Shown piece after piece: positions 52,815-61,337 of a DNA stretch of 64,000 nt (the stretch's first letter is position 1; each line of letters begins with the position of its first letter). This DNA is from CAWCCP01 sp963701245. GTDB taxonomy: Bacteria; Patescibacteriota; Saccharimonadia; Saccharimonadales; UBA4665. Under the pieces are notes generated by a model. That model was not told the origin of the DNA. It saw only the letters and a list, made by a program, of their open reading frames with translations, and made no database searches. The position numbers and the translations under genes are program-made. The stretch covers positions 930,001 to 994,000 of the forward strand of contig OY969576.1 in assembly GCA_963701245.1 (NCBI GenBank), given 5' to 3'.

Positions 52815-52964
52815 ATGGATAAAAAACAATCACTACAGTATGACCCCGCCGCACACGATGCCATGAACTGGTATGGCTGGGGCTCTCCAATAGGTCTTGG
52901 ACTGTTTGCAATATCAGCGGGAGTGACCTTGTGGCTACTCCATCTCGCCCACATAATTAGGTAA
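52815..52964 (+). CDS. Small membrane protein, 49 aa
   Basis: A frame starting at ATG 52815 with AAGGA 11 bases upstream, ending seven bases before the ABC ATPase start. The product has a polar N-terminus, a NWYGWGSPIG motif, and one hydrophobic segment (LGLFAISAGVTLWLLHLAH) as a single membrane helix. The position makes it the first gene of the exporter operon. Function unknown; perhaps a small subunit or stabiliser of the transporter. Confidence 0.7.
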   Translation: MDKKQSLQYDPAAHDAMNWYGWGSPIGLGLFAISAGVTLWLLHLAHIIR

Positions 52965-52971
52965 ACTTACT

Positions 52972-53961
52972 ATGTCAAATACTATTCTCCAAACGAAGGG
53001 TCTGAAAAAATCATTTACCGTCAATAAAAAGACGGTTGAAGCCGTCCGGGGTGTTACTCTAGATGTCACCGCCGGGCAAATCTTTGGTTTTCTTGGCCCG
53101 AATGGTGCCGGCAAGACTACTACTCTACGCATGCTCACTACACTACTAAGCATTGATGACGGCGAAGCGTCAGTTGCTGGTTTCGACGTAAAACACCAGC
53201 CAGGCGAAGTTCGAAAACACATCGGTTACGTGTCCCAACTAGGGGGCGCCGACGATGATGCAAAAGGCATCGATGATTTGATTTTGCAGGGTCGCTTGTA
53301 TGGTATGACAAAGACCGAATCCAAGCACCGCTCTCTTGAGCTCGCCAATCTTTTACAGCTCACAGATTTTATTGAGCGAAAAGTTTCGACCTATTCAGGT
53401 GGTCAAAAACGTCGTCTCGATATTGCCGCCGGCATAATGCACCGCCCGGATATACTTTTTCTCGACGAACCTACGACCGGTCTCGATCCGCAAAATCGGG
53501 CAAATTTATGGGAACAGATCAAAGTTCTCCAAAATAACGGTACAACAATATTTTTAACTACTCACTATCTTGAAGAAGCTGATGTACTATCAGATGAGCT
53601 AGTCATTATGGACCATGGCAAAGTCGTGGCTAGAGGCACTCCCAGGGAATTAAAAAAACAGGTTGCTGGCGACGCAATACTCCTGAAACCAAAAATAGCT
53701 ACTGCACATTTGGACAAGCTTCATCATATTTTATCTCAGCTCAGTTTTGTACGTGACGCTAAAATTGAAAATGAGGCGATTCGGCTTTATGTTGATGACG
53801 GAACCAAAGGATTACCCCGTGTCTTCGATCTACTCGATCAGCATCATATTGATTTGGATACCGTTTCACTGTCTCTGCCATCACTAGACGACGTCTTCTT
53901 AAAAATGACAGGGCGATCATTGCGTGACGGTGAAAAACCAAATGGAGGTGCAAAATCATGA
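52972..53961 (+). CDS. DrrA-type ABC ATPase, 329 aa
   Basis: ATP-binding subunit of an ABC-2 exporter. Walker A is GPNGAGKTT near residue 43, Q-loop YVSQLGGADDD near 87, signature YSGGQKRR near 143, Walker B ILFLDEPTTGLDP near 165, and switch His in LTTHYLEEAD near 198. A C-terminal domain of about 100 residues follows, as in DrrA-like proteins that export drugs or lipids. Its stop overlaps the permease ATG by four bases (ATGA), so the two are translationally coupled. It reads away from MarR. Confidence 0.93.
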   Translation: MSNTILQTKGLKKSFTVNKKTVEAVRGVTLDVTAGQIFGFLGPNGAGKTTTLRMLTTLLSIDDGEASVAGFDVKHQPGEVRKHIGYVSQLGGADDDAKGIDDLILQGRLYGMTKTESKHRSLELANLLQLTDFIERKVSTYSGGQKRRLDIAAGIMHRPDILFLDEPTTGLDPQNRANLWEQIKVLQNNGTTIFLTTHYLEEADVLSDELVIMDHGKVVARGTPRELKKQVAGDAILLKPKIATAHLDKLHHILSQLSFVRDAKIENEAIRLYVDDGTKGLPRVFDLLDQHHIDLDTVSLSLPSLDDVFLKMTGRSLRDGEKPNGGAKS

Positions 53962-54722
53962 AAAGTCTGATAGATCTCCGACTACTTTTTTGGAGACCAT
54001 TTGTGCAAAATCTTCGTAACCCGACATGGCTGATTGTCGGTGTATCGACACCAATAATGTATCTCATCCTATTTATGCCGCTTTTGAATAACTTAGCTGG
54101 GGGACCCGGTTTTCCGGCAAATCATGTAATTCAAGTATTTCTGCCTGGCATCATCGCACTTCTGGCATTCGGTAGTGGTAGCGGTGCTGGATTCGGAACG
54201 GTTTTCCTACTAAGAAACGGGTTCATAGAGCGCATGAGAGTTACGCCTGCGAGTCGTATTGCGCTCCTCATGGGGCCAATTTTATCGGGTATAGTCTGGA
54301 CATTAATATTTATTGTCATGATCATTGCAATCAGTAGCTTCTTTGGTTTCGCAATACATATGGCAGGCTTATTAGTATTTGGAGTTTTGCTAGTACTGCT
54401 TATGGTTCTTTTTTCGGCATTATTTACCTCATTGGCTATTCTCACAAAAGGGGTCATCAGCACTCTTGCCGCAATAGCTAATGGCTTAAACTTGCCTATA
54501 ATGCTTTTAGCAGGGGTGATGCTCCCGCTTACTCTGGCACCTCACTGGATGCGAATAGTGGCATATATTAATCCACTCTATTATGTAGTAACCGCCGGTC
54601 GATCACTCGCTATTGGACAAATTGCTACACATTCTGTCAAATTAGCTTTCATAGTTTTGACACCACTCACAGTCCTCATAGTATGGTGGTCTATGCGTGT
54701 GTACCGTAAGGCGGTTTCTTAA
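53958..54722 (+). CDS. ABC-2-type permease, 254 aa
   Basis: Membrane subunit for the DrrA-like ATPase. Six helices are visible, starting after FWRPFVQNLRNPTWLIVGVSTPIMYLILF, with a conserved NPLYYVVTAGRSLAIGQ segment between helices 5 and 6. The short length is usual for ABC-2 permeases of this group. Its stop lies one base from the stop of the convergent alpha/beta hydrolase. Confidence 0.93.
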   Translation: MKSLIDLRLLFWRPFVQNLRNPTWLIVGVSTPIMYLILFMPLLNNLAGGPGFPANHVIQVFLPGIIALLAFGSGSGAGFGTVFLLRNGFIERMRVTPASRIALLMGPILSGIVWTLIFIVMIIAISSFFGFAIHMAGLLVFGVLLVLLMVLFSALFTSLAILTKGVISTLAAIANGLNLPIMLLAGVMLPLTLAPHWMRIVAYINPLYYVVTAGRSLAIGQIATHSVKLAFIVLTPLTVLIVWWSMRVYRKAVS

Positions 54723-54723
54723 G

Positions 54724-55518
54724 TTACTGCATCTGTCTTGCGAGCGTAGCAGCATAGGTTTTATTCAGTCTATGCCAGCTTGAAATAGGATGAATCGTAA
54801 CATTTGATAGTATTGCCAGTGATTCAATATTTTTACTACTAATTACCCTGTCACGGGTGCCATAAAATATCTCAACTGGACACTGGACTTGCAGTAAATC
54901 GGTTGCTATATCCCGCTGTTTTTCAATACATTCCTCAAGTGAGCGGACGAACGGTAGCCAACTCGCTTCCGTGAGATCAAACGGGGTAGTTTTCAGAAAT
55001 TTCTTGACATAGACAACGCTCGTAATCGTAAAACGCTTATGTTCTCGAAGATAGCGGTATATACGAGCATAGGAGGATTTCGCAAATATAATTTTATGGG
55101 GTTTACGACTTGAAATATTCGTGACTATCGGAGGGCTAAGCATATATAAGTGACGTACCTCACTTGGATAACGGTCAGCGTATTTTGCAGCAATAATACT
55201 TCCCATAGAGTGTCCCATAACAATAAATGGCTCATCCACTTTAAGGTGCCGTATTGTTGTGTGCAGACTTTTTAAATGATCATCCATCGTATAGGCTGAC
55301 CAGTTTGGTTTAGGTGACACTCCAAAGCCAAGTAGGTCAATCGCAATACATCGGTAATTGTCCTTCAACAATGGAATAAGCGGCAGCCAGGTAAGCGAAT
55401 TAGAGGCGATACCATGGATAAAAATAATCGCCGGTCCGCTACCCTCGTCAAATACTACAGATAGCCTATACGGAGTACGAAAATATTTATGGAACCAGCT
55501 ATCTAATTTTCCCGGCAT
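54724..55518 (-). CDS. Alpha/beta hydrolase, 264 aa
   Basis: A serine hydrolase. The oxyanion strand is IIFIHGIASNSLTW near residue 30, the nucleophile is in VMGHSMGS near 97, and an Asp is likely in FYGTRDRVIS near 220. The catalytic His would be in PISSWHRLNKTYA, where the surroundings are less typical. It is soluble. Substrate unknown. Confidence 0.82.
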   Translation of the reverse strand: MPGKLDSWFHKYFRTPYRLSVVFDEGSGPAIIFIHGIASNSLTWLPLIPLLKDNYRCIAIDLLGFGVSPKPNWSAYTMDDHLKSLHTTIRHLKVDEPFIVMGHSMGSIIAAKYADRYPSEVRHLYMLSPPIVTNISSRKPHKIIFAKSSYARIYRYLREHKRFTITSVVYVKKFLKTTPFDLTEASWLPFVRSLEECIEKQRDIATDLLQVQCPVEIFYGTRDRVISSKNIESLAILSNVTIHPISSWHRLNKTYAATLARQMQ

Positions 55519-55555
55519 ATATTCTTCCTAGTTGCGGTACCTTTTCAGGCCAAGA

Positions 55556-56398
55556 TTACTCATGATGGCTATCCAGACGTCCATTTGATGACCTCAAAAA
55601 ATCATCAAGTTGTTTCATTAATTCCTTTAGAACAGGAGGAATCTCCCGAAATGAATAATCGTCTACTGACTTAACAGGCATTATTTTTGTTGACGTGCTC
55701 GTTAGGAACGCACCGTCAAATATAGCAAGATTTGCAGGAGCTATATCTTCATAGACTAATTCAAAGCCGAGGGTCTTTGCGAGATAGAGCACAACTTTTC
55801 GCATCACACCGGCTAAAATCTGCGCTTCAGGTGCACTGACAATTGTTTTTCCGCTCATTGCAAAAAAGTTAGTCCGAGTTCCCTCGGTAATATAACCCTG
55901 ATGATTTACCAGCAAGGCATCGTATGCCGAGAACTGTCTCGCTTGTCGGTAGGCCAAATAGCTGGGCAGCATGTTGAGAGTTTTAGCTGATGGATACAGT
56001 CGTTCATATGTATAGGTAATACAATGTGCCCCTGCTTGATACAATTGACGTTTCGGATACTGCGGTGGTAAACATAGGATGTAAAGATCAGCTGGACCGT
56101 CATTCTTTCCACCGATGAGTAATAGTTTTAGATTACAACTATCCACCTGATTTTTAACAATTAATTCCTGAACTCCATTCATAATTGTGTGCTGATCAAA
56201 TTGATGATCCAGACTGATTTCCCGGGCTGAGTGAAAAAGTCGGTCCAAGTGTTCTTCAATAAAAAAAGGCTTGCCCTTCACTACCCGAATGGTTTCATAT
56301 ACTCCGAAGCCATACGAATATTCAATACTAGATAACGGCACAACGGCTTGATCAACCTGCGTTAATTGTCCATTATGTGAGAAATATTGATACTCCAT
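55556..56398 (-). CDS. Class IV PLP-dependent aminotransferase, 280 aa
   Basis: A fold-IV enzyme, like branched-chain aminotransferase, D-amino-acid transaminase or aminodeoxychorismate lyase. YSYGFGVYETIRV near residue 28, the PLP-binding Lys in SAKTLNMLPSYLAYRQA near 140, the cofactor Glu in YITEGTRTNFFA near 172, and the C-terminal FLTSTSTKIMPVKSVD are all present. Which of the three reactions it does is not clear. It is the only amino-acid enzyme of this kind in the window. Confidence 0.88.
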   Translation of the reverse strand: MEYQYFSHNGQLTQVDQAVVPLSSIEYSYGFGVYETIRVVKGKPFFIEEHLDRLFHSAREISLDHQFDQHTIMNGVQELIVKNQVDSCNLKLLLIGGKNDGPADLYILCLPPQYPKRQLYQAGAHCITYTYERLYPSAKTLNMLPSYLAYRQARQFSAYDALLVNHQGYITEGTRTNFFAMSGKTIVSAPEAQILAGVMRKVVLYLAKTLGFELVYEDIAPANLAIFDGAFLTSTSTKIMPVKSVDDYSFREIPPVLKELMKQLDDFLRSSNGRLDSHHE

Positions 56399-56624
56399 AG
56401 TACTACCTCATTCTATTTATAAACCTATTTTATGAGAGCACCCGCTACAAAGGCAATCAAACGAGCAGCCACTTTTCTTTCTAAGACATCATGTTCTTTT
56501 GGTAAGCAGAATACCAAATAGTATCGACAATACAACTTGTGTTTCTCATAGGGCTATAGTACTCCAGCTCACGTTCCGGCTTCTATTATACAGGTGGATA
56601 TTCTATACTTCTTTATGACACACG

Positions 56625-57590
56625 ATGGATACACCTACCCTTATCATTAGCGGCTCGATTGCCATCGATCGAATTATGAATTTTAGCGGTCGCTATCAAG
56701 ATCTGATCCATCAGAAAAAACTCGATGTGTTGTCAGTCAGCGTACTAGTTGATGATTTAAAGATAGCTCCTGGTGGTATCGGAGCCAATATTGCCTATAG
56801 TCACGCACTACTGGGTAATGCTCCTATTTTGCTCGGGTCCGTCGGCCCAGATGGTCGTGAGTACATGGATGCGCTACAAGAAGCTGGCGTCGATATTCAT
56901 TATATTCATTCGAGTACACTACCAACGGCATCATTTAGTGTGTTAACTGACGCTGCCCATAACCAGGTAGGAGGATTTTACCCTGGAGCAATGGCCGATG
57001 CCGAGTCACTTTCCTTGAAACCTTGGGCTAAGCAAAATGTGTTTGTTTGCATATCGGCTCATGATCCTGCTGGCATGCGTAGACAAGTAGATGAATGTAA
57101 AAAAATGGGGCTCCGCTTACTTTACGACCCGGGCCAGCAAGTGAACAACATTTCAGGCGAAGATATTCGTCGTGGCTTAGCCGCAGCGGAACTAGTTATA
57201 GTAAATGAGTATGAGCATAGTCTTTTGTGCGAGAAAACTGGTATATCGGAAAAAAAACTTTGCCAGCAATTACCGGTAATCGTCACTACAAAAGGTGCTG
57301 ATGGGATACTGATCAGCGGGTCGTCCGTACCCAAACCTTTGCATATACACGCCGCTCAGCCAAAACAGATTGTTGATCCGACCGGTGCCGGTGATGCCTT
57401 TCGGGCTGGTTTTTTACACGGCTATTTGCGACAATGGGACCTTATTCAGTGTGGACAATTGGGCACAGCAGTCGCATCATTAATTCTTGAGTCCTTCGGT
57501 CCACGTGCCGAATTTACGATGCATCAAGTGGCACATCGCTATGTCGATGCCTACCATCAATCAATTACGCTTCACGAAAGGAATATATGA
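56625..57590 (+). CDS. PfkB-family sugar/nucleoside kinase, probably adenosine kinase
   Basis: A ribokinase-fold kinase of 321 residues. An N-terminal GSIAIDRIMNFSG, a substrate-binding GGIGANIAYSHALLG near 50, and the catalytic DPTGAGDAFRAGFLHGY near 250 with Asp as base are intact. Its stop overlaps the S-adenosylhomocysteine hydrolase ATG by four bases, so the genes are coupled. That hydrolase releases adenosine, so adenosine kinase is the best guess: the pair would convert S-adenosylhomocysteine to homocysteine and AMP. Confidence 0.82.
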   Translation: MDTPTLIISGSIAIDRIMNFSGRYQDLIHQKKLDVLSVSVLVDDLKIAPGGIGANIAYSHALLGNAPILLGSVGPDGREYMDALQEAGVDIHYIHSSTLPTASFSVLTDAAHNQVGGFYPGAMADAESLSLKPWAKQNVFVCISAHDPAGMRRQVDECKKMGLRLLYDPGQQVNNISGEDIRRGLAAAELVIVNEYEHSLLCEKTGISEKKLCQQLPVIVTTKGADGILISGSSVPKPLHIHAAQPKQIVDPTGAGDAFRAGFLHGYLRQWDLIQCGQLGTAVASLILESFGPRAEFTMHQVAHRYVDAYHQSITLHERNI

Positions 57591-58888
57591 GTACACCGGT
57601 CCAAGATTTTAAAATAAAAGACCTAAAACTTGCCGCTTTTGGTCGCAAGGAAATTACTTTGGCTGAAAGTGAAATGCCCGGACTCACTTCGCTGAGGCGG
57701 GAATTAAAAGCAGTCCAACCGCTAAAAGGTGCGAGAATAGCCGGATCTATTCACATGACTATCCAAACTGCAGTACTGATCGAGACCCTCCAAGAACTCG
57801 GTGCTGAAGTTCGGTGGTCTTCGTGTAATATTTTCTCCACCCAGGATCATGCTGCTGCAGCAATTGCAAAAAAAGGGACACCGGTGTTTGCCTGGAAAGG
57901 TGAAACCGAAAAAGAGTACTGGTGGTGCGTCGAACAGACGCTGAAATTTGCAAACAATCAAGGCCCCAACATGTTGCTCGACGACGGTGGTGATCTTACT
58001 GCTTTGGTACACAACAAATATCCCGAATTATTGCCAACTATCAGAGGCGTCAGCGAGGAGACAACGACTGGAGTGAAACAACTTGACCGCTTTTTCAAAG
58101 AGGGCAAACTAAAAATTCCCGCTATGAACGTCAATGACGCCGTCACCAAATCCAAATTTGACAATCTTTACGGTTGCCGTGAATCACTTATGGACGGCAT
58201 TAAACGTGCCACCGATGTAATGATCGCTGGTAAGATCGCCGTTGTAGCAGGCTATGGTGACGTTGGTAAAGGCTGTGCCCAGTCTCTTCGAGGGTTCGGT
58301 TGCCGCGTGCTGATTACCGAAATTGACCCGATATGTGCATTGCAAGCTATCATGGAAGGCTATGAAGTAGTGACGATGGAAACAGCTGCTCCATTGGCGG
58401 ATATTTTCGTCACGGCGACAGGTTGCAAGGATATCGTTACTCTCGATCACATTGAGCAAATGAAAGACACTGCCATCGTATGTAATATCGGACACTTCGA
58501 TCATGAAATCCAAGTAGGTCGTTTACATGAGCTCAAAGGAGTCAAAAAAGTAACAATTAAACCGCTCGTCGATGAATATGTACTCCCAAATAAACGACGG
58601 ATTATTGTGCTCAGCGAAGGTCGACTTGTTAATTTAGGCAATGCCACCGGGCATTCATCATTTGTGATGTCAACCTCCTTTACAAACCAAGTACTTGCGC
58701 AGATTGAACTCTACAATGGTACATTTGAAATAGGCGTGTATCGATTACCAAAACAGCTTGATGAAAAAGTAGCAGCCGTGCACTTAGCTGCGCGCGGTGG
58801 TCAACTTACGAGACTTACGCCTGAACAAGCAGATTACTTGGACGTCCCAGTCGTCGGGCCATTCAAATCCGAATACTATCGCTATTAG
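57587..58888 (+). CDS. ahcY: Adenosylhomocysteinase (S-adenosylhomocysteine hydrolase)
   Basis: Splits S-adenosylhomocysteine, the by-product of methylation, into adenosine and homocysteine. The 433-aa protein has full length: the substrate site in GSIHMTIQTAVLIETL and DDGGDLTALVH, the NAD-binding Rossmann loop in GYGDVGKGCAQSLRGFG, NIGHFDHEI, and the C-terminal KSEYYRY that closes the cofactor site of the neighbouring subunit. It starts at ATG 57587 inside the end of the kinase gene. Homotetramer in the cytoplasm. It converges with the GuaB1-type gene with nine bases between stops. Confidence 0.96.
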   Translation: MSTPVQDFKIKDLKLAAFGRKEITLAESEMPGLTSLRRELKAVQPLKGARIAGSIHMTIQTAVLIETLQELGAEVRWSSCNIFSTQDHAAAAIAKKGTPVFAWKGETEKEYWWCVEQTLKFANNQGPNMLLDDGGDLTALVHNKYPELLPTIRGVSEETTTGVKQLDRFFKEGKLKIPAMNVNDAVTKSKFDNLYGCRESLMDGIKRATDVMIAGKIAVVAGYGDVGKGCAQSLRGFGCRVLITEIDPICALQAIMEGYEVVTMETAAPLADIFVTATGCKDIVTLDHIEQMKDTAIVCNIGHFDHEIQVGRLHELKGVKKVTIKPLVDEYVLPNKRRIIVLSEGRLVNLGNATGHSSFVMSTSFTNQVLAQIELYNGTFEIGVYRLPKQLDEKVAAVHLAARGGQLTRLTPEQADYLDVPVVGPFKSEYYRY

Positions 58889-58897
58889 AGCGATCTT

Positions 58898-60337
58898 TTA
58901 TTCCCAACTCTCGCTTAAGGCGAAACCTTCTTGGTAACCAGACGTTGATTGGATGCCGACTTGAGCTCGTTCATGAAAATCAGCAAGTTGTTGAGTACCA
59001 CAATAAGACATAGCACTGCGTATGCCAGCTGTAACGTAATCAATGATGTCTTCTGCACCAGGTCGAACAGGATTGATGTACTGTTTCGATGAGCTAATGC
59101 CTTCTTCAAAAAATTCCTTTTTAGCTATTTCAAAAGCCGTACCAAAACTATTACGATTCTTTACCGCACGACGACTTGCCATGCCAAAATTTTCTTTGTA
59201 AAGCATGCCTTCATTATCTTTCAGTACGTCACCAACACTTTCATACGTTCCAGCAAACATTGAACCCCACATGACACTGCTCGCTCCAGCGGCCAAGGCG
59301 AGAACGACATCACGAGGATAGCGAATGCCACCATCTGCCCAGATATAACCTCCCATTTCTTTTGCAGCTGCTGCACATTCCATAACGGCACTGAATTGTG
59401 GCCGGCCGTAGGCGGTCATTACTCGGGTAGTACACATTGCTCCAGGTCCAACTCCCACTTTTACAATGGACGCACCAGCTGAAAGCAAAGCTTTTGTAGC
59501 CTCGGCAGTCACCACGTTACCAGCGACGATCGTAAGTTTTGGTTGAGCTGTCCGTAAACTTTTAACCGCTTGAATCATTTTCTCCTGATAGCCATGAGCG
59601 GTGTCAAGTACAATAATATCGACTCCCATAGCGTTTAATCGCGCAGCTCGATTCACCACATCGCCATTCACGCCAATTGCCGCTGCCACCAGCAAACGCT
59701 TTTTGCTGTCCAGCGCTGGCACATAGATATCCGAACGTAAGGCACCTTTTAGCGTCATCACACCGACCATTTTCTTGTTCTTGACTACCGGTGCGATAGT
59801 CAGACGTTTTTTATGCAACACTTCAAACATTTCACGCGGGCTAAGGCCTTCAGGTATGGTGAGTACGTCTTTCGTCATAACTTCACTCAAATGAGTGAAT
59901 GTATCATAGCCAGCGGCGTCTTTTGCCTTAAATATTCCGACAGGTTCAAATTTATCATTCACAATAACCGTTGCTTCATGGGCCCTCTTGTGAATAATGT
60001 TCAAGGCATCGGCGATCGTGTTGTCAGGAGTAAGGGTGAGCGGTGTTTCATATATCGTGTGTCGGGTCTTCACATAATTCACAATATGTTCCAGGTTATT
60101 TTCTGGTATATCCTGTGGTAAAACCACCAGTCCACCCCGTCGGGCAACCGTTTCAGCCATACGCTTACCAGCTACTGCGTTCATATTAGCGATGACGATA
60201 GGTATGGTAGTGCCAGTGCCGTCTGCTGGTGTGATATCAGTATCAAAACGCGAATTTAAATTACTGAAGCCAGGCACCAAAAAGACATCACTGTAGGTGA
60301 GATCAGTCTGTGGCTGTTGATTATTGATAAATTTCAT
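58898..60337 (-). CDS. guaB1: GuaB1-type CBS-domain IMPDH/GMPR-family protein, 479 aa
   Basis: A TIM-barrel enzyme with two CBS domains. The N-terminal DLTYSDVFLVPGFS, the ADGTGTTIPIVIANM strand, CBS domains at about 90-210, and the active-site loop VGVGPGAMCTTRV with the catalytic Cys are present. The overall sequence fits the GuaB1 group, which in mycobacteria acts as a GMP reductase (GMP to IMP) regulated through the CBS domains. I start it at ATG 60337, eight bases after GGAGAAG; an upstream ATG at 60448 would add 37 residues unlike the family. A -10 TATAAT lies at 60398-60403 on the minus strand. Confidence 0.88.
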   Translation of the reverse strand: MKFINNQQPQTDLTYSDVFLVPGFSNLNSRFDTDITPADGTGTTIPIVIANMNAVAGKRMAETVARRGGLVVLPQDIPENNLEHIVNYVKTRHTIYETPLTLTPDNTIADALNIIHKRAHEATVIVNDKFEPVGIFKAKDAAGYDTFTHLSEVMTKDVLTIPEGLSPREMFEVLHKKRLTIAPVVKNKKMVGVMTLKGALRSDIYVPALDSKKRLLVAAAIGVNGDVVNRAARLNAMGVDIIVLDTAHGYQEKMIQAVKSLRTAQPKLTIVAGNVVTAEATKALLSAGASIVKVGVGPGAMCTTRVMTAYGRPQFSAVMECAAAAKEMGGYIWADGGIRYPRDVVLALAAGASSVMWGSMFAGTYESVGDVLKDNEGMLYKENFGMASRRAVKNRNSFGTAFEIAKKEFFEEGISSSKQYINPVRPGAEDIIDYVTAGIRSAMSYCGTQQLADFHERAQVGIQSTSGYQEGFALSESWE

Positions 60338-60397
60338 AGCTTCTCCATTCCCGAAAACACAAAAATACCAGGGGTCTCCATTTTTTATCCCGCATGC

Positions 60398-60403
60398 ATT
60401 ATA
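60398..60403 (-). promoter_or_regulatory. Candidate -10 of the GuaB1-type gene
   Basis: TATAAT on the minus strand, preceded by GCG, lies about 60 bases before the ATG at 60337. No good -35 is seen at 17 bp. The leader is about 50 nt long and contains an AT-rich potential hairpin, not one I recognise as a riboswitch. Confidence 0.4.
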
Positions 60404-60524
60404 CGCGAATGAACTGAGATTTGACAGTCTTTTGTAGAAAATAATCATAATCGTTGTATAAGTAAAAACAATCTGTTACTAGAGGTGGTTGACAATATAC
60501 TTACTAAAAGCGCAAAATGAGCCC

Positions 60525-61337
60525 ATGAAACATTTATCTTTAACAGTTTTATCTGTTGCTTTGTCAATGGTTTTGGCAGTCAGCCTTGGCTTAGCATCAA
60601 CACAAGCAGACGCGCCAAATTACACAAAAGCCTCAATTAAACAAGGTATTCGCCATCGGCTCTACAATGGCACGAGTACAAACTGGGCTGGGTATGCAGT
60701 CGAAACAAACCTCACAAGCCCGCAAAGTAATGCGGTGAGCGATGCCTACGGCCAGTGGGTCGTCCCTACTGTCACTTGCAGTCAAAGGAATACCAGCTAC
60801 AGCGCCTCTTGGGTGGGTATCGACGGCTACAGTGATCAAACGGTCGAACAAACCGGTACTGAACACGATTGCAATCGAGGTCGTCCGCAATATTACGCAT
60901 GGTTTGAATTTTATCCTCAATATATGTATGAAGTTAACCTTCCAGTCAACCCCGGCAACCATATGTCGGCTGATGTGAAATATGCTAACAATGAATTTAC
61001 GCTTACACTGACGAACATGACAATGAATAGAGTATTCACAACCAGCAGCAGTGTTCCCGGAGCACAGCGAGAGTCAGCAGAATGGATCACTGAAGCTCCC
61101 TCTTCCTTCTTCGGTGTCTTACCGCTCGCTAACTTTGGCACTGAAAACTTTTCAAACACTACAGTAACGATGAATGGTGTCACTGCTCCGATCTCCGGCC
61201 CAACAACTGCACCAACCACTGGCTGGGCGTATGATCCAGTGAGCATGGTAGTTTCTGCTCGCGGTCCCGCAAAAGCGTTACTTTCAACCCTCGGTAATAA
61301 CGGATCCAGCTTCAGCGTCAGCTGGTTGCACGACTAA
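60525..61337 (+). CDS. Secreted G1-family glutamic peptidase, 270 aa
   Basis: An acid endopeptidase of the eqolisin group. A signal peptide (LSVALSMVLAVSLGLAS) ends in QADA, a plausible cleavage site. The mature domain has STNWAGYAVET, GQWVVPTVTCS, SASWVGIDGYS with VEQTG, the segment holding the catalytic Gln, and SAEWITEAPSS with the catalytic Glu. Several Cys suggest disulfides. I start at ATG 60525, where the signal peptide begins; TTG 60489 would add 12 residues. It converges with the next gene and overlaps it by 20 bases. Confidence 0.85.
   Translation: MKHLSLTVLSVALSMVLAVSLGLASTQADAPNYTKASIKQGIRHRLYNGTSTNWAGYAVETNLTSPQSNAVSDAYGQWVVPTVTCSQRNTSYSASWVGIDGYSDQTVEQTGTEHDCNRGRPQYYAWFEFYPQYMYEVNLPVNPGNHMSADVKYANNEFTLTLTNMTMNRVFTTSSSVPGAQRESAEWITEAPSSFFGVLPLANFGTENFSNTTVTMNGVTAPISGPTTAPTTGWAYDPVSMVVSARGPAKALLSTLGNNGSSFSVSWLHD

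Noticed and set aside
60338..60400. A purine riboswitch in the leader of the GuaB1-type gene
   Set aside because: The leader is only about 50 nt and shows just an AT-rich potential stem, without the conserved core of purine riboswitches.
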